DNA of 20,386 bases from Salinisphaera sp. UBA1666 (GCA_002320455.1 DCKU01000157.1:1-20386), one strand, 5' to 3'. Counted from the first letter of the stretch, positions 9,291-16,963 are shown. Numbers and translations are program-made. The notes: generated from the letters alone by a model not told the origin.

Positions 9291-9308
9291 GGCTAAACCG
9301 TTGTCTTA

Positions 9309-10628
9309 TTAAAGAGGGTTGGCGTTGGCCGCCTGGGTCAGCGTCAGCGTCTGGGCATCGTCGGGAATCAACGCGGCAAGCTCGTCGCGGTAATACTTGA
9401 GACCGGCTTCCAGCGGGCCCATCGCACCGGGGGCGTGGGCACAGAAGGTCTTGCCCGGGCCCAGCAGCTTGACGTGCAGATCCAGCAGCTCGATATCGCC
9501 CGGCTGGCCACGGCCGGCTTCCAGATTGACCAGCATCTTCTCGACCCAGGGCAGGCCGTCACGACACGGCGTACACCAGCCGCAGGACTCCTGGGCATAG
9601 AAATGCTCGAGGTTTTTCAAGACACCCACGATGGGCGTCTGGTCGTCGAAGACGATCATGGTGGCCGTGCCCAGACGCGAACCGGCCGCACCCACGCCGT
9701 CGTAGTCCATGGGCGTATCGAGATGCTCGGGGGTCAAGAACGGCGTGGAGCCGCCGCCCGGCAGCAAGCCCTTGAGCTTGCGACCGTTCCGGATGCCACC
9801 GAAGTGCTCGAGCACGTCGCCGAGCTTTACACCCAGCGGGAACTCGGCCAGGCCGGGCTTGGCGACATGGCCCGAGGCGCCAAAGATCTTGGTGCCGCCG
9901 TCCTTGTTCAGGCCGAGCGATTTGTACCACTCCGCCCCGTTCTTGACGATATGCGGGACGTTGCAGATGGTCTCGACGTTATTGACAGTAGTAGGCTGGC
10001 CAAACAGGCCAGAAGCCGCCGGGAAGGGCGGCTTGTGACGGGGCACCGCGCGCCGGCCTTCAAGTGCGGACAGCAGGGCGGATTCTTCGCCACAGATATA
10101 GCGCCCGGCGCTCATGTGGAGATAGATCTTCAGGTTGAAGCCCGAGCCCAGGATATCGTCGCCCAGATAACCCTTGGCATGGGCTTCGTCGATGGCCCGC
10201 TGCAGGTTCTTCTGGCATTCCACGTATTCGCCGCGGATGAAGACATAGGCCATGTCCGCGCCGATCGCATAGGCGGCAATGATCATGCCTTCGATCAGCT
10301 GGTGCGGATCGCCTTCCATGATCATGCGGTCCTTGAAGGTGCCGGGCTCCATCTCGTCGGCGTTGACCACGAGATAAACGTGCGCCGGGCGCTCGTCGGG
10401 CCGGTCCTCGAAGCGCGGCATAAACGACCATTTCACACCGGTGGGAAAGCCCGCGCCCCCACGCCCGCGCAGGCCGGCTTCCTTGATCAGCGGGCCGACT
10501 TCGGTGGGTCCGTAATCCGACAGCGCTTTCTTGAGCGCGTCGTAGCCGCCTTCGTTGATGTAGTCGTCGATCCAGACCGGCGCGCGGTCGTCGCGGATGC
10601 GCTGGGTCAGTACCTTCGTCTGTTCCAT
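9309..10628 (-). CDS. nuoF: NADH-quinone oxidoreductase subunit F (FMN and NADH binding)
   Basis: NADH dehydrogenase subunit that binds NADH, FMN and cluster N3 and starts electron transfer in complex I. The 439 residues compare with 445 in E. coli. The glycine-rich flavin loop GRGGAGFPTG is at residues 55-64 and NADEMEPGTFKDR at 89-101. The segment AGRYICGEESALLSALEGRR lies at 174-193. Cluster N3 ligands are Cys349, Cys352, Cys355 (ESCGWCTPCRDGLPW) and Cys396 (GKTFCAHAPGA). It overlaps nuoE by one base (TAATG). The Asn-Ala-Asp-Glu-Met form of the NADH loop matches E. coli rather than many other phyla. Confidence 0.98.
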   Translation of the reverse strand: MEQTKVLTQRIRDDRAPVWIDDYINEGGYDALKKALSDYGPTEVGPLIKEAGLRGRGGAGFPTGVKWSFMPRFEDRPDERPAHVYLVVNADEMEPGTFKDRMIMEGDPHQLIEGMIIAAYAIGADMAYVFIRGEYVECQKNLQRAIDEAHAKGYLGDDILGSGFNLKIYLHMSAGRYICGEESALLSALEGRRAVPRHKPPFPAASGLFGQPTTVNNVETICNVPHIVKNGAEWYKSLGLNKDGGTKIFGASGHVAKPGLAEFPLGVKLGDVLEHFGGIRNGRKLKGLLPGGGSTPFLTPEHLDTPMDYDGVGAAGSRLGTATMIVFDDQTPIVGVLKNLEHFYAQESCGWCTPCRDGLPWVEKMLVNLEAGRGQPGDIELLDLHVKLLGPGKTFCAHAPGAMGPLEAGLKYYRDELAALIPDDAQTLTLTQAANANPL

Positions 10629-11098
10629 TATTCGTACTCCGCCAGGATGGCGTCGACGCGTTCCGGGGTCAGCTGGTCGTGATAGACCTCGCCCACGCGC
10701 ATGGCCGGGCCGCGGTCGCAGTCGCCCAGGCAGCAGATCGGCAGCAGGGTGAAGCGCCCGTCGGCGGTGGTCTCGCCGAAGTCGATGCCCAGGGTGGACT
10801 TCAAGTGGTCGCGGACCTGCTCGTAGCCCACGAGATAACAGGAGATCGAGTCACACAGCATGATCACGTGCCGGCCCACGGGCTGGCGGAAGATCAGGTT
10901 GTAGAAGGTGGCCACGGCTTCCATCTGGGTCGGGGTCACCCCCACGACCTTGGCGGCGGCTTCCATGGCTTCGTCCGACACCCAGCCGCGATGCTCCTGC
11001 ACGATCTTCAGTGCCTCGATGGTGGCTGCACCAGGGTCTTCGTAGAGCGTCATCTCGTGCTGGATGTGCTCGATTTCAACTTGGCTGAGTTCCATCAT
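10628..11098 (-). CDS. nuoE: NADH-quinone oxidoreductase subunit E ([2Fe-2S])
   Basis: Thioredoxin-fold [2Fe-2S] subunit that sits beside NuoF and carries cluster N1a. It has 156 residues. The ligands are Cys82, Cys87, Cys123 and Cys127, in LCDSISCYLVG and ICCLGDCDRGPAM. Their spacings (5, 36, 4) equal those of E. coli Cys92, Cys97, Cys133, Cys137. The frame begins with two adjacent ATG codons. The first overlaps the nuoCD stop as ATGA, the same arrangement as at nuoG/nuoH. It shares one base with nuoF. Confidence 0.97.
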   Translation of the reverse strand: MMELSQVEIEHIQHEMTLYEDPGAATIEALKIVQEHRGWVSDEAMEAAAKVVGVTPTQMEAVATFYNLIFRQPVGRHVIMLCDSISCYLVGYEQVRDHLKSTLGIDFGETTADGRFTLLPICCLGDCDRGPAMRVGEVYHDQLTPERVDAILAEYE

Positions 11099-12843
11099 CG
11101 ATCCACATCCGCCATAACAAAATCGATCGACCCGATGATCGCCACCAGATCGGCCACCAGGCCGCCCTGGGAGATCAACGGAATCTGTTGCAGGTGAGCA
11201 AAGCTGGGCGTACGAATACGCGTGCGATAGCTCATCGTGTTTTTGTCCGAGATGGAGTAGTAGCTGTTCAGGCCCTTGGTGGCCTCAACCATCGTGCACG
11301 ACTCCATGGCCGGAATGACCGGGCCCCAGCTCACCGTCAGGAAGTGGGCGATCAAGGTCTCGATGTCGTGCATCGTGCGTTCTTTGACCGGGGGCGTGGT
11401 CATGTGGTGATCGGACTTGTAGTTACCGTCCGGCATGTTCTCCAGACACTGACGGATAATCCGGCAGCTCTGGAACATTTCCTCGATGCGCACGTCCAGG
11501 CGATCCTGACAGTCGCCGTTTTTGCCCAGCGGCACGTCGAAGTCGTAGTTCTCGTAGCCGGAATAGGGCCGATCGCGACGCAGGTCGAAGTCATAGCCGG
11601 TGGCACGCAGGCCGGGCCCGGTAATACCCCAGTCCAGCGCCTCGTCCTGGGAATAGGCGCCGATATGCTTGGAGCGCTCGACCAGAACCGCGTTGCGCGC
11701 CATGGCACGCTTGTATTCGGTCAGGCGGTCCGGGAACCAGTCCAGGAACTCGCGCACCAGCCGGTCCCAGCCGCGGGGCAGGTCCATGGCCAGGCCGCCG
11801 ATACGGAAAAACGCCGGATGCATGCGAAAGCCGGTAATGGCCTCGATCACGTCATAGGCTTTCTGGCGGTCCGAGAACATCCAGAAGATCGGGCTCATGG
11901 CCCCGATGTCCTGCACATAGGTGCCAAAGAACATCAGGTGGCTCGTAATTCGGAAGAACTCGGACAGCATCACGCGCACGCATTTGGCACGTTCGGGCAC
12001 TTGGATGCCCATGACGTTTTCGATGTTCATCACATAGGGCAGCTCGTTCATCACGCCGCCCAGGTAGTCCACCCGGTCCGTATACGGGATATAGGTGTGC
12101 CAGGACTGGCGCTCGGCCATCTTCTCGGCACCGCGATGGTGGTAGCCGATATCCGGCACCGCACCCACGATCTCTTCGCCGTCCAGCTGCAGCACGATAC
12201 GAAACACGCCGTGCACCGAGGGGTGGTTGGGGCCCATGTTGAGGAACATGAACTCGTTGTCCTCGGAGGCGCGCTCCATGCCCCAGTCTTCGGGCTTGAA
12301 CTGCAGCGCGTCTTCTTCGATGTCCTGACGCTTGGGATCCAAGTGCAGCGGCTCGAATTCGGTCGCACGCGCGGCGTGATCCTTGCGCAGCGGGTGCCCT
12401 TGCCAGGTGGGCGGCATGATCAGCCGGCGCAGGTTCGGATGCCCGTCGAAGGTGATCCCGAACATGTCCCAGACTTCACGCTCGTACCAGTTGGCGTTGG
12501 GCCAGACGGTGGTGGCGGTCGGCGCATGCAGATCGCTTTCGGCCAGGGCTACCTTCAGGCGCACCTCGGCCACCGGCTTCAGCGACAGCAGATGATAGAC
12601 CACCGTGAAATCGCTGTCGGGCTGGCCGGGGCGATGCTGGCGCGCGCGCTCGTCGATGGCCGTCAGGTCGTAGAGCATGCGATAGGCCGGGGTGGCCTCG
12701 GTCTTGAGATAGCCCAGCACCTCGACGATCTGATCGCGGCCGACCCACAGCGTGGGCGTGCCGTCGGCGGTGATCTGAACCGTGAAGCGATCGGCGCCGA
12801 ACCGCTCGAACAGCTGCTCCTGAATATGCGTGGTGTCCAGCAT
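11095..12843 (-). CDS. nuoCD: NADH-quinone oxidoreductase fused subunit C/D
   Basis: A single 582-residue protein joins the 30-kDa (NuoC) and 49-kDa (NuoD) subunits, as in E. coli. The NuoC domain covers roughly residues 1-160, ending in WYEREVWDMFGITFDGHP and WQGHPLRKDH. A charged linker spans about 161-192. The NuoD domain follows from about 195 (MGPNHPSVHGVFR, DIGYHHRGAEKMAE, YTDRVDYLGG, RTPSFAHLQ, and the terminal GSIDFVMADVDR). NuoD forms much of the quinone site. I chose ATG 12843 because it gives the family N-terminus, is preceded by GAGGT at a suitable distance, and lies 4 bases after the nuoB stop. A further upstream in-frame start would overlap nuoB. It overlaps nuoE by 4 bases. Confidence 0.96.
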   Translation of the reverse strand: MLDTTHIQEQLFERFGADRFTVQITADGTPTLWVGRDQIVEVLGYLKTEATPAYRMLYDLTAIDERARQHRPGQPDSDFTVVYHLLSLKPVAEVRLKVALAESDLHAPTATTVWPNANWYEREVWDMFGITFDGHPNLRRLIMPPTWQGHPLRKDHAARATEFEPLHLDPKRQDIEEDALQFKPEDWGMERASEDNEFMFLNMGPNHPSVHGVFRIVLQLDGEEIVGAVPDIGYHHRGAEKMAERQSWHTYIPYTDRVDYLGGVMNELPYVMNIENVMGIQVPERAKCVRVMLSEFFRITSHLMFFGTYVQDIGAMSPIFWMFSDRQKAYDVIEAITGFRMHPAFFRIGGLAMDLPRGWDRLVREFLDWFPDRLTEYKRAMARNAVLVERSKHIGAYSQDEALDWGITGPGLRATGYDFDLRRDRPYSGYENYDFDVPLGKNGDCQDRLDVRIEEMFQSCRIIRQCLENMPDGNYKSDHHMTTPPVKERTMHDIETLIAHFLTVSWGPVIPAMESCTMVEATKGLNSYYSISDKNTMSYRTRIRTPSFAHLQQIPLISQGGLVADLVAIIGSIDFVMADVDR

Positions 12844-12847
12844 CGAA

Positions 12848-13501
12848 TCAGACCTCGTCGGGGCTGCGAAGCGTCGTGGCCGAGAGCCGCTCGCTGCGCT
12901 TGGTATCACGCTGGGACAGCTTCGGCGCCTGGGTCACGCCCTGCGGGCCGATCATCCACGACAGCGGACGTTTCTCCGATGAAATCGATTCCTGTAACAG
13001 CAAAAGACCTTCCAGGAAGGCCTCCGGGCGCGGCGGGCAGCCCGATACATACACATCGACCGGGATGAACTTGTCCACGCCCTGTACTACCGAATAGATG
13101 TCGTACATGCCGCCGGAGTTGGCGCAGGAGCCCATCGAAATGACCCAGCGCGGCTCCATCATCTGTTCATACAGACGCTGTATGACGGGCGCCATCTTCA
13201 AGAAACAGGTGCCGGCCACGATCATCACATCCGACTGGCGCGGGGTGGCCCGGATGACCTCGGAACCGAAACGGGCCATATCGTGCGGCGCGGTGAGGGC
13301 CGTGGCCATCTCGACATAGCAACATGACAGGCCGAAGTTGAACGGCCACAGCGAATTCTTGCGGCCCCACGCGATCATGTCGTCCAGCTTGGCCGTGACG
13401 ACGTTGCGCGCCATCGCGTCCTCGATGGTGCCACCCGTGTCGCCGGGTGTGCCCGAGCCGGGCGTGGGATTCTTGTCAGCGCTGGTAAGAGACCAAGCCA
13501 T
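12848..13501 (-). CDS. nuoB: NADH-quinone oxidoreductase subunit B (cluster N2)
   Basis: Peripheral-arm subunit that carries cluster N2, the direct electron donor to quinone. It has 217 residues (E. coli 220). The tandem cysteine pair Cys60-Cys61 (FGLSCCYVEM), Cys126 (MGSCANSGGMYD) and Cys155 (VSGCPPRPE) have the same spacings as E. coli Cys63/64/129/158. The first ~35 residues are polar and Gly/Pro-rich, as is common at this poorly conserved end. ATG at 13501 follows nuoA after 28 bases. The Shine-Dalgarno is weak. A 4-base gap separates it from nuoCD. Confidence 0.97.
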   Translation of the reverse strand: MAWSLTSADKNPTPGSGTPGDTGGTIEDAMARNVVTAKLDDMIAWGRKNSLWPFNFGLSCCYVEMATALTAPHDMARFGSEVIRATPRQSDVMIVAGTCFLKMAPVIQRLYEQMMEPRWVISMGSCANSGGMYDIYSVVQGVDKFIPVDVYVSGCPPRPEAFLEGLLLLQESISSEKRPLSWMIGPQGVTQAPKLSQRDTKRSERLSATTLRSPDEV

Positions 13502-13529
13502 GGCTTGCTACCGTTTGATGCAAATGGGG

Positions 13530-13982
13530 TTACGAGGTCTGCTCGCTGGGCAGATTGCGCGCCTGATTGGATTCGATGGCGTGCAGGCGCAGCTGGCGGG
13601 GCGCGCGGGGCGACCAGTCGAGCGCGCCGATCTTCCAGGCATAGGCCAGGCCCAGCGCCAGATCGAACAAGAACGTCAGAAACGCTTCATAGCCAACCCA
13701 GCCGAGATCCCGCGCCGAAATGGCCCAGGAGAAGATGAACACGATTTCCAGGTCGAACAGCACGAAGATGATCGCGACCAGATAGAACTTGGCCGAAAAC
13801 TTGGTGCGTGCCGACCCCGTGGGCTTGATGCCCGACTCATAGGGCTGGTTACCCAGACGATTGTCGTGGCGCCCGCCCAGCACATGTGACAGCCCGAGCA
13901 TGAGCCCCACCAGGCCCAGGGCGGCCACCAGAAACAGGATCAGCGGCCAGATCACGACGGCGTGTTGTGCAGCGGGTTCCAT
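13530..13982 (-). CDS. nuoA: NADH-quinone oxidoreductase subunit A
   Basis: First gene of the operon, encoding a three-helix membrane subunit near the quinone chamber. It has 150 residues. Diagnostic segments are YESGIKPTG (48-56) in the loop and FDLEIVFIFSWA (76-87), with Asp77 and Glu79 inside the second helix. The third helix is around FLTFLFDLALGLAYAW. The polar C-terminal tail of about 28 residues is poorly conserved in the family. The start ATG is preceded by purine-rich AGGATAGAGAGAG. Upstream is the 289-base divergent region shared with the aconitase gene. Confidence 0.96.
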   Translation of the reverse strand: MEPAAQHAVVIWPLILFLVAALGLVGLMLGLSHVLGGRHDNRLGNQPYESGIKPTGSARTKFSAKFYLVAIIFVLFDLEIVFIFSWAISARDLGWVGYEAFLTFLFDLALGLAYAWKIGALDWSPRAPRQLRLHAIESNQARNLPSEQTS

Positions 13983-14178
13983 AACTCTCTCTATCCTACG
14001 CGACGCACGGGCTCTAGATGCAGAACGTGCCTCGCGATGATGGCGGTCGGCGACGAGCCACCCAGTTTATTGATGGGCGCCGAGCGCTCGTAACAAGCCG
14101 AGCAAAAATAGCTCAAACAGGGGGTAGCTGGCGAGTGCCGGTTGCGGGAGCGCGCTATTGGCGCCGCGGCAATGCGAG

Positions 14179-14191
14179 TGATTCGCAATCA
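14179..14191. promoter_or_regulatory. Inverted repeat TGATT-N3-AATCA, candidate operator
   Basis: A perfect 5-bp inverted repeat with a 3-base spacer (CGC) lies 81 bases before the aconitase start and 197 bases before nuoA. It resembles FNR/ANR half-sites (TTGAT/ATCAA), but the spacing is wrong for the FNR consensus (4 bases between TTGAT and ATCAA). It also has slight similarity to a Fur-type dyad. No regulator can be named. Confidence 0.3.
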
Positions 14192-14243
14192 GCGCTTTTG
14201 GCGGTTCACGCTGCTTTCTAAGCGCCCGAGCGACAGGCTAGAG

Positions 14244-14258
14244 TGAGCGTATCGCTCA
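14244..14258. promoter_or_regulatory. Inverted repeat TGAGCG-TAT-CGCTCA before the aconitase gene
   Basis: A perfect 6-bp inverted repeat with a 3-base centre ends two bases before the aconitase Shine-Dalgarno AGGAG (14261-14265). If TAGAGT (14239-14244) is the -10 element, the dyad would cover the transcription start. It could then act as an operator or as a small 5'-UTR hairpin that affects ribosome access. The dyad is seen; the role is inferred. Confidence 0.35.
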
Positions 14259-14271
14259 ACAGGAGTCGGCC

Positions 14272-16203
14272 ATGGCCCAGAACGTTGCACAGAAGCTCAT
14301 CGAATCGCACCTCGTTGACGGCGAGATGACCCCAGGCCGCGAAATCGCGCTCCGGATCGATCAGACCCTGACCCAGGACGCTACCGGCACGCTGGTGATG
14401 CTCGAGCTCGAAGCTATGAAGCTCGACCGCGTGAAGACCGAGATCTCGGCGCAGTACGTCGACCACAACCTGATTCAGGAAGACAACAAGAACCCTGACG
14501 ATCATTTGTTCTTGCAGTCGGCCTGCGAACGTTTCGGCGTGTATTTCTCGCGCCCGGGCAACGGAATTTCGCACGCGGTCCATATGGAACGCTTCGGCCG
14601 CCCGGGCAAAACACTGCTGGGCTCGGACAGCCATACGCCGGCTGCCGGCTCCATGGGCATGCTGGCCATTGGCGCCGGTGGCCTGGAAGTCGCGCTGGCC
14701 ATGGCCGGAGAGCCGCTCTATACCAAGATGCCCAAAGTGTTCGGCGTCAAGCTGACTGGCAAGCTGCCCGATTGGGTATCGGCCAAGGATGTGGTGCTGG
14801 AGATGCTGCGCCGTCACGGGGTGTCCGGCGGCGTCGGCACGGTCATCGAGTACTACGGCCCCGGACTGGCCGAACTCGAGGCCATGGATCGACACGTTAT
14901 TGCCAACATGGGCGCTGAGCTGGGCGCAACCAGCACGGTCTTTCCGGCCGACGACGAGATCAAGCGCTTTCTGAACTCACAGAATCGCGGCGACGAATAC
15001 GAGGAGCTGCTGGCCGACGAGGGGTGTGAGTACGACATCCACGACGAGATCGATCTGTCCACACTCGTCCCGCTGATCGCCAAGCCCACGTCGCCGGGCA
15101 ACGTGGTGCCGGTCGAAGAGATCGCCGGTGACGAGTTGTATCAGGCGTATATCGGTTCCTCGGCCAACCCGGGCTATCGCGATTTCGCGGTCGCGGCTGA
15201 AATGATGCGCGGCCGTACCGCCTCCAAGCATGTCTCTTTCGACGTCAACCCGTCGTCGCGAGCCATGCTGCAGACACTGGCCCGCGATGATCGCCTGGGT
15301 GTGCTGATCGGCTCGGGCGCGCGAATCCATCAGGCGGGTTGCAACGGCTGTATCGGCATGGGTCAGGCGCCGGCGCACGGGCGCAACAGCCTGCGCACCA
15401 CGCCGCGCAACTTTCCCGGGCGTTCGGGCACCAAGGAAGACTCGGTGTTTCTGTGCTCGCCGGAAACGGCCGTGGCCAGTGCGCTCATGGGCAAGATCAC
15501 CGACCCACGAACGCTGGATTTCGATTATCCGCAGGTGAAAAACCCCGACGACCCGGTGGTCAATGCCGACATGCTCGAGACCCCGCTGCCGCTGGAAGAA
15601 GCGCGCAAGGTGGAACTGGTCAAGGGCCCGAATATCGCCTCGTTGCCGGACTTCGACGGGCTGCCGGACAGTTTCGACCTGCCGATCCTGCTCAAGGTGG
15701 GCGATGACATCTCGACCGACGAGATCATGCGGGCCGGCGCGGAGGTGCTGCCGTATCGCTCCAACATTCCCGAAATCGCCAACTTCGTCTACGACGGCGT
15801 GGATGCAGAATATCCAGAGCGCGCGAAGCAGACCGGCGATCACGTCATCGTCGGCGGCGCCAACTACGGGCAGGGCAGCTCGCGCGAGCACGCGGCCATT
15901 GCGCCGCGTTATCTGGGTCTGCGCGTAGTCGTGGCCAAGGACTATGCCCGGATTCACTGGCAGAACCTGGTCAACTTCGGAATCCTGCCGCTGACCTTCG
16001 CCGACGGAAACGATCTCGACGGGCTCAAGCAGGGCAGCAAGCTGCGCGTCAGCGGCTTGCACAACGCGCTCGAGTCGGGCACGAGCGTCGAGATAGAACT
16101 CGAGGACGGGGCGACGATTCAATGCGAGCACGCTCTGTCGTCGCGTCAGATCGAGATTCTGCGGGCTGGCGGGCTGATCAATTGGATGCGCGACAAGGCC
16201 TGA
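14272..16203 (+). CDS. Aconitate hydratase, short 'Aquifex-type' single chain
   Basis: Aconitase superfamily enzyme, expected to interconvert citrate and isocitrate in the TCA cycle in the cytoplasm. It has 643 residues, much shorter than AcnA or AcnB (about 860-900). I place it in the putative Aquifex-type aconitase family. The N-terminal cluster domains run to about 420 and the C-terminal swivel domain to 643. Signatures are GSDSHTPAAGSMGMLAIGAGG (117-137), CNGCIGMG (Cys357, Cys360), DDISTDEIMRAGAE (478-491) and YGQGSSREHAAIAPR (532-546). The usual GSCTN ligand motif reads GSSAN here (Ser297), so the first cluster cysteine is missing while the other two remain. AGGAG lies 6 bases before the ATG. 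Function as a citrate/isocitrate aconitase is likely but inferred; a related hydro-lyase is possible. Confidence 0.88.
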   Translation: MAQNVAQKLIESHLVDGEMTPGREIALRIDQTLTQDATGTLVMLELEAMKLDRVKTEISAQYVDHNLIQEDNKNPDDHLFLQSACERFGVYFSRPGNGISHAVHMERFGRPGKTLLGSDSHTPAAGSMGMLAIGAGGLEVALAMAGEPLYTKMPKVFGVKLTGKLPDWVSAKDVVLEMLRRHGVSGGVGTVIEYYGPGLAELEAMDRHVIANMGAELGATSTVFPADDEIKRFLNSQNRGDEYEELLADEGCEYDIHDEIDLSTLVPLIAKPTSPGNVVPVEEIAGDELYQAYIGSSANPGYRDFAVAAEMMRGRTASKHVSFDVNPSSRAMLQTLARDDRLGVLIGSGARIHQAGCNGCIGMGQAPAHGRNSLRTTPRNFPGRSGTKEDSVFLCSPETAVASALMGKITDPRTLDFDYPQVKNPDDPVVNADMLETPLPLEEARKVELVKGPNIASLPDFDGLPDSFDLPILLKVGDDISTDEIMRAGAEVLPYRSNIPEIANFVYDGVDAEYPERAKQTGDHVIVGGANYGQGSSREHAAIAPRYLGLRVVVAKDYARIHWQNLVNFGILPLTFADGNDLDGLKQGSKLRVSGLHNALESGTSVEIELEDGATIQCEHALSSRQIEILRAGGLINWMRDKA

Positions 16204-16269
16204 TCGCGCCCGGGGCTAGCCCGTACCGGTGTTTGACGCAGCCGGCGGCGTGCGCATCGGTGCGGTGTT

Positions 16270-16298
16270 TTGTCAGATGCATCGCATCGGCGTATTCT
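16270..16298 (+). promoter_or_regulatory. Probable sigma70-type promoter for pmtA
   Basis: TTGTCA (16270-16275, 5 of 6 to the -35 consensus) and TATTCT (16293-16298, 4 of 6 to the -10 consensus) are separated by exactly 17 bases. Transcription would start near 16305, leaving a leader of about 37 bases before the pmtA ATG. This is the best-formed promoter-like pair I see in the window. It suggests pmtA can be expressed independently of the aconitase gene. GGGCTAGCCC at 16213-16222 just after aconitase is a short dyad without a T-run, so no terminator is called there. Confidence 0.5.
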
Positions 16299-16341
16299 GC
16301 CGCGCTGCACTGACCGCTCTAGCCTGCCTCAGGGTCATCTC

Positions 16342-16956
16342 ATGGATGAACGTTCTGTCGTAACCGCCTATCGTCGCCTGTCCGGCACTTATGATCGTTT
16401 CTTCGGTCCTGTGTTCGAGCAGGGTCGCCAGGCAGCGATTCAGAAAATGGACTGCCAGCCCGGCGATCGGGTGCTGGAAGTCGGCGTGGGCACCGGCCTG
16501 TCGCTGGACCACTACGGCCCCGAGGTCGAAGTGGTGGGCATCGACGTGTCCCCGGACATGCTCGAACATGCCCGCGGGCGGCTGAGCGAAGAGCAGCGCA
16601 GCCGCATCACGCTGGCCGAGATGGACGCCCAGGCTGTGGAATACCCCGACAACAGCTTCGACAAGGTCGTGGCTATGTACGTCGTTTCGGTCGCGCCGGA
16701 CCCGGAAAAAGTCGTAGAAGAGATGAAACGCGTCTGCAAGCCGGGCGGTGAGCTGTTCATCGTTAACCACTTCAGTCAGAAGGGGCCGATGGCCAAGCTT
16801 GAGCGCCTGGCCTCGCCCCTGTCCAAGCTGGTGGGCTTTCGGCCGTCGTTCCCGCTCGACGATTTTCTGGCCATGGCCGATCTGGAAGTCATCGAGACCC
16901 AGAGCGTCAACGCGTTCGGCTACTGGACGCTGATCCACGCCCGCAACACGCCCTAG
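16342..16956 (+). CDS. pmtA: Phosphatidylethanolamine N-methyltransferase, PmtA-like
   Basis: SAM-dependent methyltransferase predicted to convert phosphatidylethanolamine stepwise to phosphatidylcholine at the cytoplasmic membrane face. The 204 residues form one Rossmann domain. The SAM loop is LEVGVGTGLSL (45-55), with the acidic GIDVS (Asp68) after strand two. MDAQ at 94-97, AMYVVSVAPDP (111-121) and KPGGELFIVNHF (133-144) are typical of the Rhodobacter PmtA type rather than generic UbiE-like enzymes. The N-terminal YRRLSGTYDRFFGPVFEQGR also fits. ATG 16342 has AGGG 7 bases upstream; an in-frame TTG at 16270 falls inside the probable promoter, so I reject it. The gene ends 7 bases from the convergent transporter gene. 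A different small substrate cannot be excluded. Confidence 0.85.
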   Translation: MDERSVVTAYRRLSGTYDRFFGPVFEQGRQAAIQKMDCQPGDRVLEVGVGTGLSLDHYGPEVEVVGIDVSPDMLEHARGRLSEEQRSRITLAEMDAQAVEYPDNSFDKVVAMYVVSVAPDPEKVVEEMKRVCKPGGELFIVNHFSQKGPMAKLERLASPLSKLVGFRPSFPLDDFLAMADLEVIETQSVNAFGYWTLIHARNTP

Positions 16957-16963
16957 CCATCGC

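Larger units (their letters stand above)
13983..14271. promoter_or_regulatory. Divergent intergenic region between nuoA and aconitase
   Basis: No convincing gene lies in these 289 bases. The region must hold the nuo operon promoter (leftward) and the aconitase promoter (rightward). It is locally more AT-rich around 14060-14120 than its surroundings. Visible elements are a 10-bp palindrome CGAGCGCTCG (14081-14090), GAGC-N7-GCTC (14100-14114), TGATT-CGC-AATCA (14179-14191) and TGAGCG-TAT-CGCTCA (14244-14258). TAGAGT at 14239-14244 is a possible -10 for aconitase, but with only a poor -35. For nuo I see only weak hexamers, for example TTGAGC near 14110 on the minus strand. Promoter positions are therefore not settled. 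Confidence 0.6.

Noticed and set aside
7182..9296. Open frame of about 700 codons on the plus strand opposite nuoG
   Set aside because: It is an antisense shadow produced by the high GC content and codon bias of nuoG. Its composition (many Gly, His, Gln, Val) matches no family, and nuoG itself is unmistakable.
12844..12909. Upstream in-frame start that would lengthen NuoCD by 22 residues
   Set aside because: It would overlap nuoB by over 60 bases, and the added residues do not resemble a NuoC N-terminus. ATG 12843 has a ribosome site and correct spacing.
11188..13068. Open frame of about 620 codons opposite nuoCD and nuoB
   Set aside because: Same antisense effect: it spans two real genes on the other strand and has no recognisable domain or ribosome site.
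13991..14188. 65-codon minus-strand open frame in the nuoA/aconitase gap
   Set aside because: No ribosome site, no family resemblance, basic random-looking composition, and it sits in the expected promoter region.
14179..14191. FNR/ANR box
   Set aside because: The half-sites are close, but the spacing differs by one base from TTGAT-N4-ATCAA, so I list it only as an unnamed dyad.
14195..14215. Sigma54-like GG-N10-GC promoter before the aconitase gene
   Set aside because: The GG and GC are separated by 11 bases, not 10, and the flanking bases do not fit the consensus.
14977..16131. 384-codon open frame on the minus strand inside the aconitase gene
   Set aside because: Shadow of a clearly conserved enzyme, rich in Arg, His and Gln, with no family resemblance.
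16204..16230. Intrinsic terminator after the aconitase gene (GGGCTAGCCC)
   Set aside because: The stem is only 4-5 bp and no T-run follows.
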